NCBI GenBank assembly: GCA_018105865.1
Contig: CM030861.1
Span: 4,638,484-4,702,483, forward strand
Reading direction: 5' to 3'
DNA from: Metaphire vulgaris
Lineage: Eukaryota > Annelida > Clitellata > Crassiclitellata > Megascolecidae
Length of the DNA: 64,000 bases
Of this stretch, positions 36,000 to 48,000 are shown piece by piece; within the stretch, counting starts at the first letter, position 1, and the number at the start of each line of letters is the position of its first letter. Under the pieces are notes generated by a model. It did not search any database. It was not told the DNA's origin and saw only the letters and a list, made by a program, of their open reading frames with translations. The translations under genes were made by a program, and so were the position numbers.

Positions 36000-36385
36000 T
36001 ACACTTTTCATTATATCACTATATAGCACTGAATTTTGAGGAAAATAAATATACTCTAGGAATCTTCATTGATCTCGCTTCTGGAAAAGCTTTTGATGTG
36101 ATTGATCACAAGTTATTACTACTTAAATTAAAATATTATGGCATAAAAGGTGTATTATTTCAATGGTTTAATAGTTACCTTACTAATGTTTTGAACTAAT
36201 ATGAGTAATTATGCTATGATCTTGATCATCTTTCTGATTGTTTACTTTTAATTAAGTCATTTATTTGAATTTCATTTATAGTGAAATGTGTTAATTATTA
36301 TGCTCATATTTTTCCTCTGTAATTATTTGATTTGCTGATGGATTTGGAAATAATAAACTATATTGATTGATTGATTGAAATTTTC
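36000..36385 (+). mobile_element. Non-LTR reverse transcriptase fragment with (ATTG)n tail
   Basis: Translation reads TLGIFIDLASGKAFDVIDHK, then LLLLKLKYYGIKGVLFQWFN SYL split across the same frame. This corresponds to RT domain 3 of CR1/L2-like elements (the D in FIDL is catalytic). It is followed by a non-coding 3' part ending in TATTGATTGATTGATTG. A large internal part is missing. Confidence 0.65.
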
Positions 36386-36449
36386 AAATAATAATTAATA
36401 ATTATGAACTTCTATAGCACCATTTCTAATACTCAAGGGTATTAGAATG

Positions 36450-36718
36450 ATGATGAATTAGATGATGGTCACACGTTCCAATTCCACCAGAACATTATCC
36501 GTGCCACACACTCATACCAGAATGGGAGAGCGTGCATTCAGGGTGATTGGTCCATCACTCTGGAATCAGCTTCTGCCTCCTCTCAGAGATGGAATTTTAA
36601 ACCGTGACATTTTTCTCGCTCGACTTAAAACATATATGTTTGACCTGGCAACCGAGGTGCATTTGTAAAAATTGCGCCTAGTAAATGAACTTTATGTATG
36701 TATGTATGTATGTATGTA
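36450..36718 (+). mobile_element. 3' end of an L2/CR1-type LINE with (ATGT)n tail
   Basis: The frame gives MGERAFRVIGPSLWNQLLPP and FLARLKTYMFDLATEVHL, the terminal motif of these ORFs. A (TGTA)n microsatellite at about 36691-36718 is its tail. It is directly followed by an antisense copy of another LINE family. The 45 bp before it (36400-36445) look like an antisense tail of the family seen at 53870. Confidence 0.7.
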
Positions 36719-36719
36719 T

Positions 36720-37125
36720 CAATCAATGGTACTTCAAATCCATCTGCAAAAGACCAGGTCATTCCAGAGATCAGTCAGAGGGAAACGGCAAGACAAACTA
36801 TGGAGGAAATGCTAATAGGAAGAGATGTGTTTTAAGCCTAGATCTGAAAATGCTCAGTTTATTGGAAGATCTGACAACCAGAGGGAGAGAGTTCCAGATT
36901 TTTGGCCCAGAAATAGAAAAAGCTCTCTTACCAATTTCTGTGTTTGTTCTATAGGTACATTTAACAATGAATCAGCAAATCTTGTAGAATGATAATGTTT
37001 TGGGTGGTTTAACATAGATTTTAAATATTGAGGTTGGCCAGACTGCAGTATTTTAAAAACAAGGACACCAGTCTTAAATACAATTCTCCGTTCTACCGGT
37101 CGGCAGTAGAAATGCGTTTGAACAT
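36720..37125 (-). mobile_element. LINE 3' end, uninterrupted sister of 52095-53875
   Basis: Minus-strand translation gives VLVFKILQSGQPQYLKSMLN, HPKHYHSTRFADSLLNVP and, continuing, the GKRAFSISGPK-type ending. The plus-strand copy at 52095-53875 shares this order but is split by 1.29 kb. Here the junction at about 36931-36945 reads straight through, so this copy is the empty site. Confidence 0.8.
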
Positions 37126-37955
37126 CCGAGGCGTGTTTCAATCAAACCAGCCTATTTTCCTCACCTGTGATGATGAATGACATGAGGAAACCGGTTCCTC
37201 CTCCTCCTTCTCCTCAAATATCCACTCAAGTGATCCATTGTATTCTGCTAGACGCTTCGATCCATATCAGTCTCGTGCGTTCGACATGCAAATGCTTTCA
37301 CAGAAACTGCTTCTACTTTGTTTAATCAAAAGGGATGACTAGAGTCTAATCAGAATCTAACTGCCTCTCGTGATAAACGTCTCAACAGACTCCATTTGTC
37401 TCGTAACATTAAAAAGTTGTATTGGCTCCAATTAGTAGGCTACGCCGATGCAAACATTTCAGTCTCTATAACATTATTAATATTCGTCCAGGTGTACAAG
37501 AGTTAACAGTAACGTGACCAAGACTACCTGAGTAGACCAAAGGCCCACTGGCCTGCAAAGTCAACCAATTCAGTAACTGTAGCGGCTGCAGGCTAATTGG
37601 GCGCCTTAAGTGGTTGCCCCTCCTCATAGTAGAGCTGTTCTGTGACTTCTGTCGTTGACCGCCTAGTTCGCCAGAGATAAACAGAGTCCGTGTCGGCAAA
37701 TTCTGACACCAATTTTGATGACACACTAGCTACTAGGCCTACTTCCAAACAATCTTCAGACATGCAGACATGATTTGCAACCAGAGTTTCGGAAAAGAAG
37801 GCACCAAGCCTTCTACAGAATGACATTTCCAGTGAATCCAGCTCCCACCAGGCCCTTCAAAGACCGAAAGAGGCACGGGCCATTTTGAAATTGTGAGGCC
37901 CTCAACTTCAATAGTTGTGGGGCTGTTGGAGTATATTACGTGACAGACAGTGACC

Positions 37956-38303
37956 CAGGGCTGCCGAGAGGAATTCCGGGCCCCTGGACAGAACAGTCGC
38001 CGGGGTCCCTAAACTAGTGACGGCCTTTTTGTCGGTCTTTTCAGGAGGCAGTTAAAACATAAAGGCTGATGAGAGGGGTTTCGACCCCAAGGCAGAACAG
38101 TTGCAGGACCCATAAAGTGGTGACAACATTTTTTACCTGTCAATCTTAATTAAAGAAGCAATTAAAACATATAATCCTTAGCTGTCTTGTGCCTTATTGA
38201 CGGGCGCCCAAACACCTCAGTTAGACATTAACTGTAAAAAAGAGGCCCCAGAATTGAAGATCTGGACCAAATGGCCCTACTGGCCCCCGTCTGATTGGCC
38301 CTG
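37956..38303. mobile_element. Probable hAT-type element, CAGGGCTGCCGAGAG family
   Basis: The left end CAGGGCTGCCGAGAGG is nearly the same as the left end of the element at 59713-60104. A possible right end ATTGGCCCTG lies at 38303. The interior holds GGGCCCC-type repeats and GACGGCCTTTTTGTCGG. No matching target duplication was found, so the right limit is uncertain. Confidence 0.45.
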
Positions 38304-38747
38304 GCTCCGACTAGGAGGGTTGTTGGGAGGGGGTGAGGAAGGGGAAATGTCTAAAATTTAGATTAAAAGGACTTTGTAATTGATTGAAATTGATTGATAT
38401 TGGTAATGATTATAATAATTATATAGAGTTAGGTACTACGCGAAGTAGAAGAATTCTTCAACTATAGGCCTTTATGCGTAGAATACTGGACAGATCTCTG
38501 GAAATTGGATTGACCTGGTCCCCTGGATCTTTTGCGGATGGATTTTGAAATATATAAATGTATGAGATTTTTACTTGCTTACTTACTTAAATGTTTCCAG
38601 GATCTGGTGTGTGTGTGGGTGTGGATGTGGATGTGTGTGTGTGTGTTGTGCGGTTACTGGTTTTGCTGAATTTCGACAGCGGCAGACAGAGGCCGAGGTG
38701 TCGTCAGATTGCTTTCTCAAGTGAACATCAAAGAGAAGAAGACGAAG

Positions 38748-39541
38748 ATGTCATCCTCCTCAGCATCAGCAGCCGCAGGGTCCAACGTGATGTCTTCGCT
38801 AAAGGCGAAGATGCAGGCTCTGAGGGAGGAACTGGAGAAGCACAAGGACATGTACGAAGCGAAGTGCAAAGAGGTCGACAGAGAGGCTTCCACTAGAGAC
38901 GAAGTCAGTTCCGGACTCTTGTCTTAGTTCGTTTTCACTCGAAATTCTAGTTTTCTGGGTTTTCAGGGCATTTGACGGTGTTTTGCGGTCAATTGTATCC
39001 AGTCTAGGAGTTACTGATTCATTTGCTGACAATAGAATGAAATGCAGTTCCTTCTCCTGGCTTCCCCTTAGCTTGGCTTCCCCCCGCATTTTCAACCTCG
39101 GTGTTTCCTACTGTTTGACTGATTTCTCTGATTTTGAATTGTTTTTTTGCGATTGAATTTGGAACACCGCGCTGATTGATACCATCAGGTATTAGAACTG
39201 GTGCTTTGAAAATGAATAGTTCTATCTATCTTTGTAAAGCAACCAAGAAGGTCGGGACACTGATTGTCTCAGAAGAGATAGCAAGTAGAAGAAAGCCAGC
39301 AGTGGTAAAAAAGCCAGGAATGAAATGATAATGACCAGAGAGTGGAGGGGCTAGAATAGATGAAGACAGTGGGGCGAAGGACTCTGTGTGGTGAAGGATA
39401 TTCATGTTGCTAGGATGTCAGGACAAACGATGAAAGAACAATAAGTGATTGTAGGAAGAGGGGTAAGTTCCCCACAGCATGCACATTTCTAGTGAAATAT
39501 ATATCTTGGCATGCATGTATATACATATATCGTAGTATAAG

Positions 39542-39574
<33 letters not shown>

Positions 39575-42500
39575 TCTTGTACGAAGCAAGTAAAATAAAA
39601 TAAATAAAATAGGGCTGGTAACGATTACAATTTTCTTGTTCGATTAATCAGAAGTATTTTAAATCGATTAATTGATTGATTAATTTTGATTAAATTAATT
39701 ACATATAGCTTTTAGCTGATCTCCTTGCATTGCAACTCTGCATATTATCTACTTTGCCATCTGCAGTTAGCTTAAAAACAAAACAAAAGTGCTTGCTCAT
39801 CTCTCCCCTTAAATACTTAACTGCAACATTGCTTTCATTACTCGCCATTGTTGTCTGAACGAAATAGAAATATATATAGTAAGCGAAGTAGGGGCTGTCA
39901 ATTAATTACGTCAACAATTTAGGGGAGGGGGTTTGGAAAAGTTTGACAGTTGTTGACAGGGGGAGGGGAGGGGGTCAAGAGAAGTTCATGTCAACAATTT
40001 CGCTTTTTTCAAATAATCAAAAAACAGGAAATTTTATAGAATACTGCTTATTACAATGGAAAAAGCATTAGAAAAAAGATCATCACCACCACATTTTGAC
40101 ACTCGATGAGGAAAAAAAGGGAAAAATGGTCATTACCACAAAAATAATAACCTTGTTATTGGGACCTGTCATTGATCTTGGGGTCCAAGAGTTGTTGACG
40201 TAAATTATGGGGGTTAAGTGAAAGTTGACAGTTGTTGACAAGGGGGAGGGTCAAAATTGCCCAAAAATTGTTGACATAATTAATGGACAGCCCCGTAGGC
40301 ATTCAGGTAAATAAGTTTTAAAATATTAAAATTTAATTGAAAATTTAATCGATTAAAGACATTTTAATCTATTAAAAATTTTAACAATTAATTGATTAAT
40401 TAATTGTTAATATCCACAGCCCTAAAATAAAGTTATCATATTTGTAGCATAGCGAAGCTTTATGATCACCCAGTGGACATGGATTTGTCATAGGTGTACA
40501 GGTGTGTAATATCGTGGCAGATTTAGTTTGCATTGAATGAGGAAAAGAGGAGAGATCGGTGTGATTTCTTTCCTTCATCAGTAGCATAGACTCTGAAAGA
40601 GAACAGAGGATGCTATGTATATGTCCACATCACTTAACATGTTGGCTGCCAGGGACGAGCAATGCTCATCGACGTTTTGCCATACTGAACAGCCAGGGAC
40701 GAGCACCGTTCATCCCTCTCTTTATAGCGTTATATGTATGATTCGGCGCCATGGCATTAATTGGCCCGACAGTCAACATGTTAATTTGGCAGCTGTTTCA
40801 TAAATGTTGTGCCTATTCACTGTTCATAAAGTCTTTCATTGATTGGAAACTATAGAATGAGAAAGTCAAATGCTGTGCGAAAATTATGTTTTTGAACCTA
40901 ATTTTGTATACTGGATTAATATTTTGGATTTAAACAATCTTATTGAGCCCAGCATGGTGTTAAATTGCAATTGCAATAGACACCAATGGATGTTGCACTC
41001 ATGGAGAAGAATGATAATGATGATGTTGTTCTGTGATTTCTATCTATTTTTGATATCTAAGTGTTTTGAAATGAAACTTTTCAGTTGGAGAATGAATTGA
41101 TGTCTCTACGTAGAAAGGTCCAGCTTTTGGAGGATGAGAGAGATCAACTGGATTCACGCTTGTATGCAACTGTTGAAAAACTGCAAGAAGCTTCAAAAGT
41201 TGTGGATGAATATGAAAGGTTATTTAACTATTTGCTTTATAAATTGTTTGGTCCATGCATTATTTTACATTTACATTACTGATTTCTACAATTGTCCTTG
41301 TACTTAAGTGCAGTTTATAGTCCCAGTGGCAGGTGATTAATCAGCATCATATCTTTGCCTAATTGTTTGTAATCTCAAGTTCTCTTTCCAACAAGGCACC
41401 AAAAACTTTTAGTTTTTATTTTATTAAAGCCAAAAGTCTTTACTTTGAAGGTAAAGAAGATTCTCAGAAATAGATGAAGTAAACATTATATTTTTATAAT
41501 GTATTTGTATCCAGATTGTACTGAACTGTTGGCTGAACATTAACCTATATATTTATAAATAATTTGAAAATTTTCATAAAGATCGTGAGAATCACATGTG
41601 AACAGATTCCTGCAGTAATGCGTAGAAATGATTACTTGTATATCATTTTGCACTACTGCTTAAGCAGATGAAACTGAATACTGCAGAACTAGTCAAATGT
41701 TTCGTAACGATGTTACAATTCCTACAAGTTAAAAGTCATCATATATATATGACAGATTCCCCATGTCATGTCATACGATAGCATTATATTGAATTTTGAA
41801 ATTATTGCAGCATATACAGAAAATGTTAGTAATTGTATGTGCAATTATGCATGTGTGTACATTACATTATCATGCATGTGCCTCATTATATGTGGGATTT
41901 GATTACAGTACCTTATAATTCCTATAATTCCTATACAGAATGTATTAAATTTTTGTAGGTTTCTTTTAGAAAGTTGCTTAGAGATTGGTTACTACCTGTA
42001 GTATCCTATTGTGTATAAAAGTTTAATTGAGCCGAAAGTATTTTCATACAGGCAAAACTTCTGCAGACTCAGAATTAATTGGTTTTTGGCAGATGCACTG
42101 TGATTTTTGCTTAGCTGGTGATGTTGTTAGTAGCTGTCTGAGAGAAAACTGGCTAATTTTGCTTTGTTATTTTGTAATGCTAAGCATTCAGAGTATGCAG
42201 TGTGTGGAAGGTTGAAAGTTGGCTGTTTTCATTTGGTCGGCTCATTTGGTTTGCTAACATATCATTCAGTCAGACAGGAATGTGTAATAGGAGATGCTGA
42301 AAATAGCTGTAATTGCTGGTAATTTAAATGACTCACGCTGTGCTTTAAGCAGCCTTGATTTGTTTGTCTATTCTTCAGTCTATCTCATTCGTCTGTATGA
42401 AAGGAATTCACATTATTGGCACAAGTGTAATCTTACTCTACTGGAGTGACTTTCGTCATCTTTTGTCCTAAGTCATATCCATTTGGCATTATGCCAATCC

Positions 42501-43482
42501 AGAACAGCAATCAGTTGATATTCTGGCCATTGTCCTTTTAAATCAACAGAGTACAGAAGTAGGACACTTTTCTGAGATTGCCCTGCAGTGAGAGGAATAT
42601 GATTCAATCCCTCAATCCTCTGAACACAGAGTCACTATTGCCACTGTTATCTGCTGCATATATCCAGTTGCAGCTCGAAAAAGTCTATAGAGATTTTGAT
42701 GATTATTCTGTTAATTTTTCGTGGCACAAGTAAAACATGTAAATTTGGAATTTATAAATATTTTCTGACATTCGTCAACTATTGAATGTCATCATCACAT
42801 TTGCCATAGAGGGAGACCCATTCACACGTAAGATTTGCAGCAAAGCCAGTGCAGATGATAGCAAGTCGTTTATCATTTGCTTTGATAACACCATTCAGAA
42901 ATTTGGAAAATTTGCCGTGATGAGCGTGGAATTAGGCAAACTGGTCTGCTAAATAAATTTTGAAAAGCGTGCCATGAAAAACTGTGGTCCCTAATTGTTA
43001 CTATGATTGTTGTTGTTGTTGTTGTTGTTGTTGTTAGACAAGTGTTGCTGCCTCATTAGAGAGTTTAGTTGTTCTTTCGTTGCCTTTTAGATCGCAACGG
43101 TCTCTTGCAAGTCGTCAGAACGTGGATGAAGACCGAATGGTGATCCTAGAAGAGCATCTTAGGATAGCCAAGCTGAGTGCTGATGAAGCTGAACGAAAAT
43201 ATGAAGAGGTTGGGGGAATGTTCTGCAATTGCATTGCTTTTTACTTCACAGTAAATGACATTTGGTTTAAAAGCAGTTCAAACTTCAGATTGGCAACTCT
43301 CTGCTGTACTTTAGTGTTGTCATGGTTTTGGAGAAAGACTTAGCTCTGTATTTTTATCTCTTTATCTCCCTTAGAACCAGCCAATGTTGGATTGACTCAC
43401 AGATTCACTGCAACTTTTGAGCTAATATGAGCTGCATTTTTGGATTATGATTTAACCTGATCATCTACATGTGCTCAATACA

Positions 43483-43523
<41 letters not shown>

Positions 43524-45058
43524 GGTGTTACTATCAACATTTATTGATCAGTTGATTGTCGCCGAGACCATCAGAAAAAGGACTTGTTTGTCTTGTTACA
43601 AAATTTTAAATACTCTGTTGTTTTTGTTGTTTCTGACATGGAGACAATTTTGATTTTGAACAATTCGATTGCAGACTTAAAGAGTTTACATTGTGAACTA
43701 AAATTCTTCAGAGATTGATCTGTTATGAGTTTGATTGGCTGTAGGTCTTCTGACTCAGAATTAAATTGTTCCTTGTGCTGTTGATAAGAATGTTTTGAAC
43801 TCACTATGAGAACTCAGTTTTAAGATTTGTGTTTTCATTTTTTTAGGTGGCACGTAAGCTGCAGGTTGCTACGTGTGAGTTGGAGAGAGCAGAGGAGCGA
43901 GCAGAGGCTGCAGAAGGGTAACTCACTTATCCAAACAATATGAGATATTTGTCATAATTCTGGAAGAGACTCTCTAGCATTTCCAATAAAAGATTGTTTC
44001 GGATTAATTGAATTAAGGCTTTAAAAGAAATCTTTCTTTGATAAAAAGTTAGTTTATTTTTTCAGGAATGTGTGTAATTTGAATCATAATTATTTACTGT
44101 CCAGAGTTATAATTGTACAGTATGTTGGGTACTTATTATACAGTGCACTCCGCTTATGTGCACAGCCTCAGGACCAAAAAATACTTATAAGCAGAGCATG
44201 CTTATAAACAAAGCTAGGCCTACTTAACGGAGTAGTGAAAATACTTACAGTACAGTGCAGAACAGAACTTTTATTTACATTGTACAGTATAGAGGGACAA
44301 TAACTGACGGTTTAGTTATGTATATAGTGTATGTCTGGATGGTCACATAACTAACCTGACCTGCTCCTGCTACTGCCACCTACACAGGATCAACGACATT
44401 CAGCGTTATGTCTCAACCTTGATGATTATTCACCTTGTACGAGCCTTTGTCCTTTCCCGATTTGACTATTGCAATAGGCCTTCCTGATACCTAGCTCAAC
44501 CGGTTGCAGCCGGTTAGGAACTTCGTGGTTTGCCTTATAGTTGCTCAACATTGGAATGATCACGCGACTCCACTTCTCAAAAACAAGCTACACTGGTTGA
44601 GGACACAAGAACGGATCACCAGTTTTGAGCGTTGTCTGTTTTCCGCTCTCGTCTTATCTATCGTTCGGCCCGTTCAGAGCACTTAATGATCCCTTTGTCC
44701 AGAGTATACCAGTATCTCCATGCTCTTTACAAAATCCACTTCAATTGAGCGCCGCATATTCCTCCGTTTGAGCAATCGAGTCATGGCTTTTTTCAAGCTA
44801 CTTGTTTAATTTTGTTTACCCCAGTCTTTAAGACCCCACCCAAAAGCCAAAACAGCCAAGTTTGGAAATAGATCTGCATCGCGAGGCAACCCAATCTTGT
44901 GGAATGCCCTACCTGACTTTGTAACTAAAGCTGACACAGCAGTGTTGTTTGTGAAAAACCTAAAGACCCATTTGTTCCAGCATTCATATGGGTGACCTAT
45001 GTCAAAGCGCCTTGATTTTGGTTTACCATGCTTGTGGCACTATATAAGTTGTCTGATA

Positions 45059-45091
<33 letters not shown>

Positions 45092-48000
45092 GATGATAAT
45101 ATAATATAGTGTTACAGTACTTCTCTGTATTACAGCCTCTAGGCCTATATCCTCTTGAAAAAGTCCGTGATGGTCTGTACAACAGTTTGTTGCATATGCA
45201 CGTTGTAAATTAGAACCATTCGGCTATAAAATTGTTTGAGCGATTGGCAACCAGCAGCCTTGGGATAGGACCTAATGTTCTCCGGACTGTCATTGGCAGT
45301 TGCAAGCGATACAGGCGGTGCAGCAGCAGGTGGACACCTCGCAGCTTCGCTTTCAGGCTCATCGTCCGAGTCGTTTGTGTCGGCGCTCAACGACCCAGCC
45401 ATCTGAACGTCAAAACAGATCTCTGCATCACTTGCAGCTTCCACTGTCTGCAGCCCTTCATCAACAGCAACATATCGACTGAAGGCATCATCAGCTGGGA
45501 TACTCAAAGGGAGTGGGGGCTCGGGCTTGGTTTCCTCCGAGATGGCGGCTGCACTATCTGTTTCACCGGTTCGTTTAACGAAACCGATCCGTAGCAATTA
45601 ATGATCGTTGTAGTGGTAACATGTCCCCATGCCAGTTTCTGCATGCACTGTACTCAACAAGTCCAGCAATCAGCTTATGCACTGAAGTCGTGCAGCGAAC
45701 AGGCCTTACTATTGGTAGAGAGGGAGAAAGACTGGCAGGTTATTTATTAATGACCGATCCGACGCAGTTGTGTTTAGTCTATTGTCTGCTGTCTGCACAC
45801 ATCTGTTATAAATGAACCAACCAGTAACAGCTCACTGCTGGTTGTGCCTATAAACGAATTCAAAATAGCCAACCTCAATGCAAGTGGTCTAAATTGAAAC
45901 CCGTGCTTTTAGCCGAATTGTGTTTATATGGCTTCTGCTTATATGCGCACTTGACTTCCATTGAATAAGCCTAGTCTCAGAATGGGACCAGATGCCCATT
46001 CTGCTAATAAGCAGCTGGTGCTTGTATCCGATGTGCTTATAAGTGGAGTGAACTGTATTGTTATTGAATGGTTAGTTTCAAAAGCTCTACCTTTTTTCCG
46101 TTTTGTGTTTAATTTTGACAGGTAAATGCAATGATTTTAGTGATGTTTATGCTATGTGAGAAGATTTTGAATTTTGTCTGTATAAGAATTTCTGTTTGTA
46201 TGAGCTGTGTAGAAAATCTCGTCATTTGGATGCTGAGCTGCATGTGGTCTCTACGAGTCTGAGATCAATGGAGATCAGTGAAGATCAGGTTCATACATAG
46301 CATCTGTTTGTCATTTACCTGACTCTCCAAAGGGTTTAGGGTTATGGAGGGTTAAGGTGGCATTGCGATGTAAATGTAAATTCCTCAATTGCAAAAATTC
46401 TTTTGCATATCCAATACCAGAATTGTGATTCTCATTTCATATATTGAAAATAGATGTTAGTTTGCTAGACAGTCATGTCTATAATTTAATTTGATTTTTT
46501 GTAGCCTAGTTACGAAAATTTTGGTGATATTTATAAATTGTATGAATTTAATAAATTTACTCTAAATCAAATTTTTATGTGCTTGAAATGCTGACAGAAT
46601 TTATTCACATTTTCATATTCGTATTTTGCAGTCCTTGTGTTCATTGTCTGGTCTGGTCAGCTTATTCAGGTCAGGTCTTCATCCTCCAGCTGTGTCCAGC
46701 TATTGACTTCTCCATGACATCTCTCCAAAGTTCTCTGTCCTTTGCTATTTCTTCCAAAGTCATTCGGTGTCTTCCGTCAGTTTTTCCATTCAGGTTCAGC
46801 CCTGCCATGTGCAGATCCTCTTCCAAACCGTCCACCCATTGTCTTTTAGGTCTTCCTTTAGATCTTCTCCCCTCTGGTTTGTAGATGAAAATTCATTTTG
46901 GGTTTCTTATTTCATCCATTCTGAGTATGTGTCTGGTTCATTTCATTCGTCTCTTTCTGATGACTTCCATGATGCTCGGTTGCAATGTTCTCTCTCTAAC
47001 TTCTTCATTTGTGTTATGTTCTTTGTGTTCAATCCTTAGTATTCTTCTAAGACACTTATTTTCTGTTGCTATTAATTTTTTCTCCAGTTCTTTTTTTATG
47101 GTCCAAGATTCACATCCATATATTAGTATTGGTATTACATTGGTGTTGAAAATTCTTCATTTTGTTCTCATCCCAATGTCTTGTCTTTTGAAAATGTTGG
47201 TAGTGTAGCCTGTTGAATGTAGATCCTGCCATTGCTATTCTTCTTTTGATCTCCGAGTCTGAACCTCCCTCTGCTTCCAATTCACTTCCCAAGTAAACGA
47301 AGTTCTTCACTATTTCATTTAAGCTCATTACCATTATGCTTATGTTGATTTGGTTCCGTTGCAGTTGTTAAAGCGTGAAGAACAGTGTGAAGCTATAATT
47401 GCTGACTTAAGTTCTCATCTGAAAGAGGTCGAGTGAAGAGCACTTGCTTCAATCGCATAATATTGATTTTGTTTTAAAATTTTTCATTTAATTGTTTTTA
47501 TTAAAATTAATTTTTCCAATTCTTGACTTTCTGTTTAAAGGATGTTGCTGTGGATCAGAAATTTTTATTTTTAGCATTTGACTTATTACTGAGAGTATCT
47601 AATGTTGGTTTTGGTTGTAAATTTAATCAGTTTTACTTGTAAAATCTTATTTCATGCATAACAGCGAGAATTTCATAAGCAAAAAGGAAATGTGTTGATT
47701 ATTAATAGTAATATATATAAGTTTTTGTAGGGTGAATGTTTGAATGGCTGATGCACTTACTATGAGTGGGAATTGAATGAAGTAATTTGGAAGTTTTGGC
47801 TTTAGCAATGTGCGTGACTTTGGTTGTTTGTCTTTTAGACTGAACATACTGTTGAAGTACTTTCACGTGAACTTAAGACAAAGCAGGGAGACCTTGACAG
47901 GGTTGAAGGTAATTACTTGACTTACACAAAATAACATACATGCGTGTGCATGCACAATTGCACACACATGCATAAACACACACATACACACATACACAAA

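Larger units (their letters stand above)
34738..38747. other. Intergenic region between the divergent ankyrin and tropomyosin genes
   Basis: No host exon is recognised. Much of 35150-37125 is LINE 3' ends, and hAT-type material lies at 35748-35936 and probably 37956-38303. 37150-37950 shows no clear feature. 38385-38560 contains a degraded piece resembling the LINE tail at 53760-53870 (ACCTGGTC, TCTTTTGCGGATGGA). Promoters of both genes should lie here or upstream, but no definite element can be named. Confidence 0.45.
44141..46055 (-). mobile_element. Tigger/pogo-type DNA transposon remnant
   Basis: The ends CAGTGCACTCCGCTTAT (44141) and, complemented, CAGTTCACTCCACTTAT (46055) form an inverted repeat flanked by TA on both sides (44139-44140 and 46056-46057). 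TA duplication and this CAGT-CACTCC terminus are typical of Tigger elements. Only the C-terminal part of the transposase remains (45597-45145), so most of the coding region is deleted. A LINE is inserted inside. It lies in tropomyosin intron 4. Confidence 0.75.

Noticed and set aside
38591..38896. Alternative 101-residue frame starting at 38591
   Set aside because: It overlaps tropomyosin exon 1 in a different frame. The tropomyosin frame splices correctly to seven further exons.
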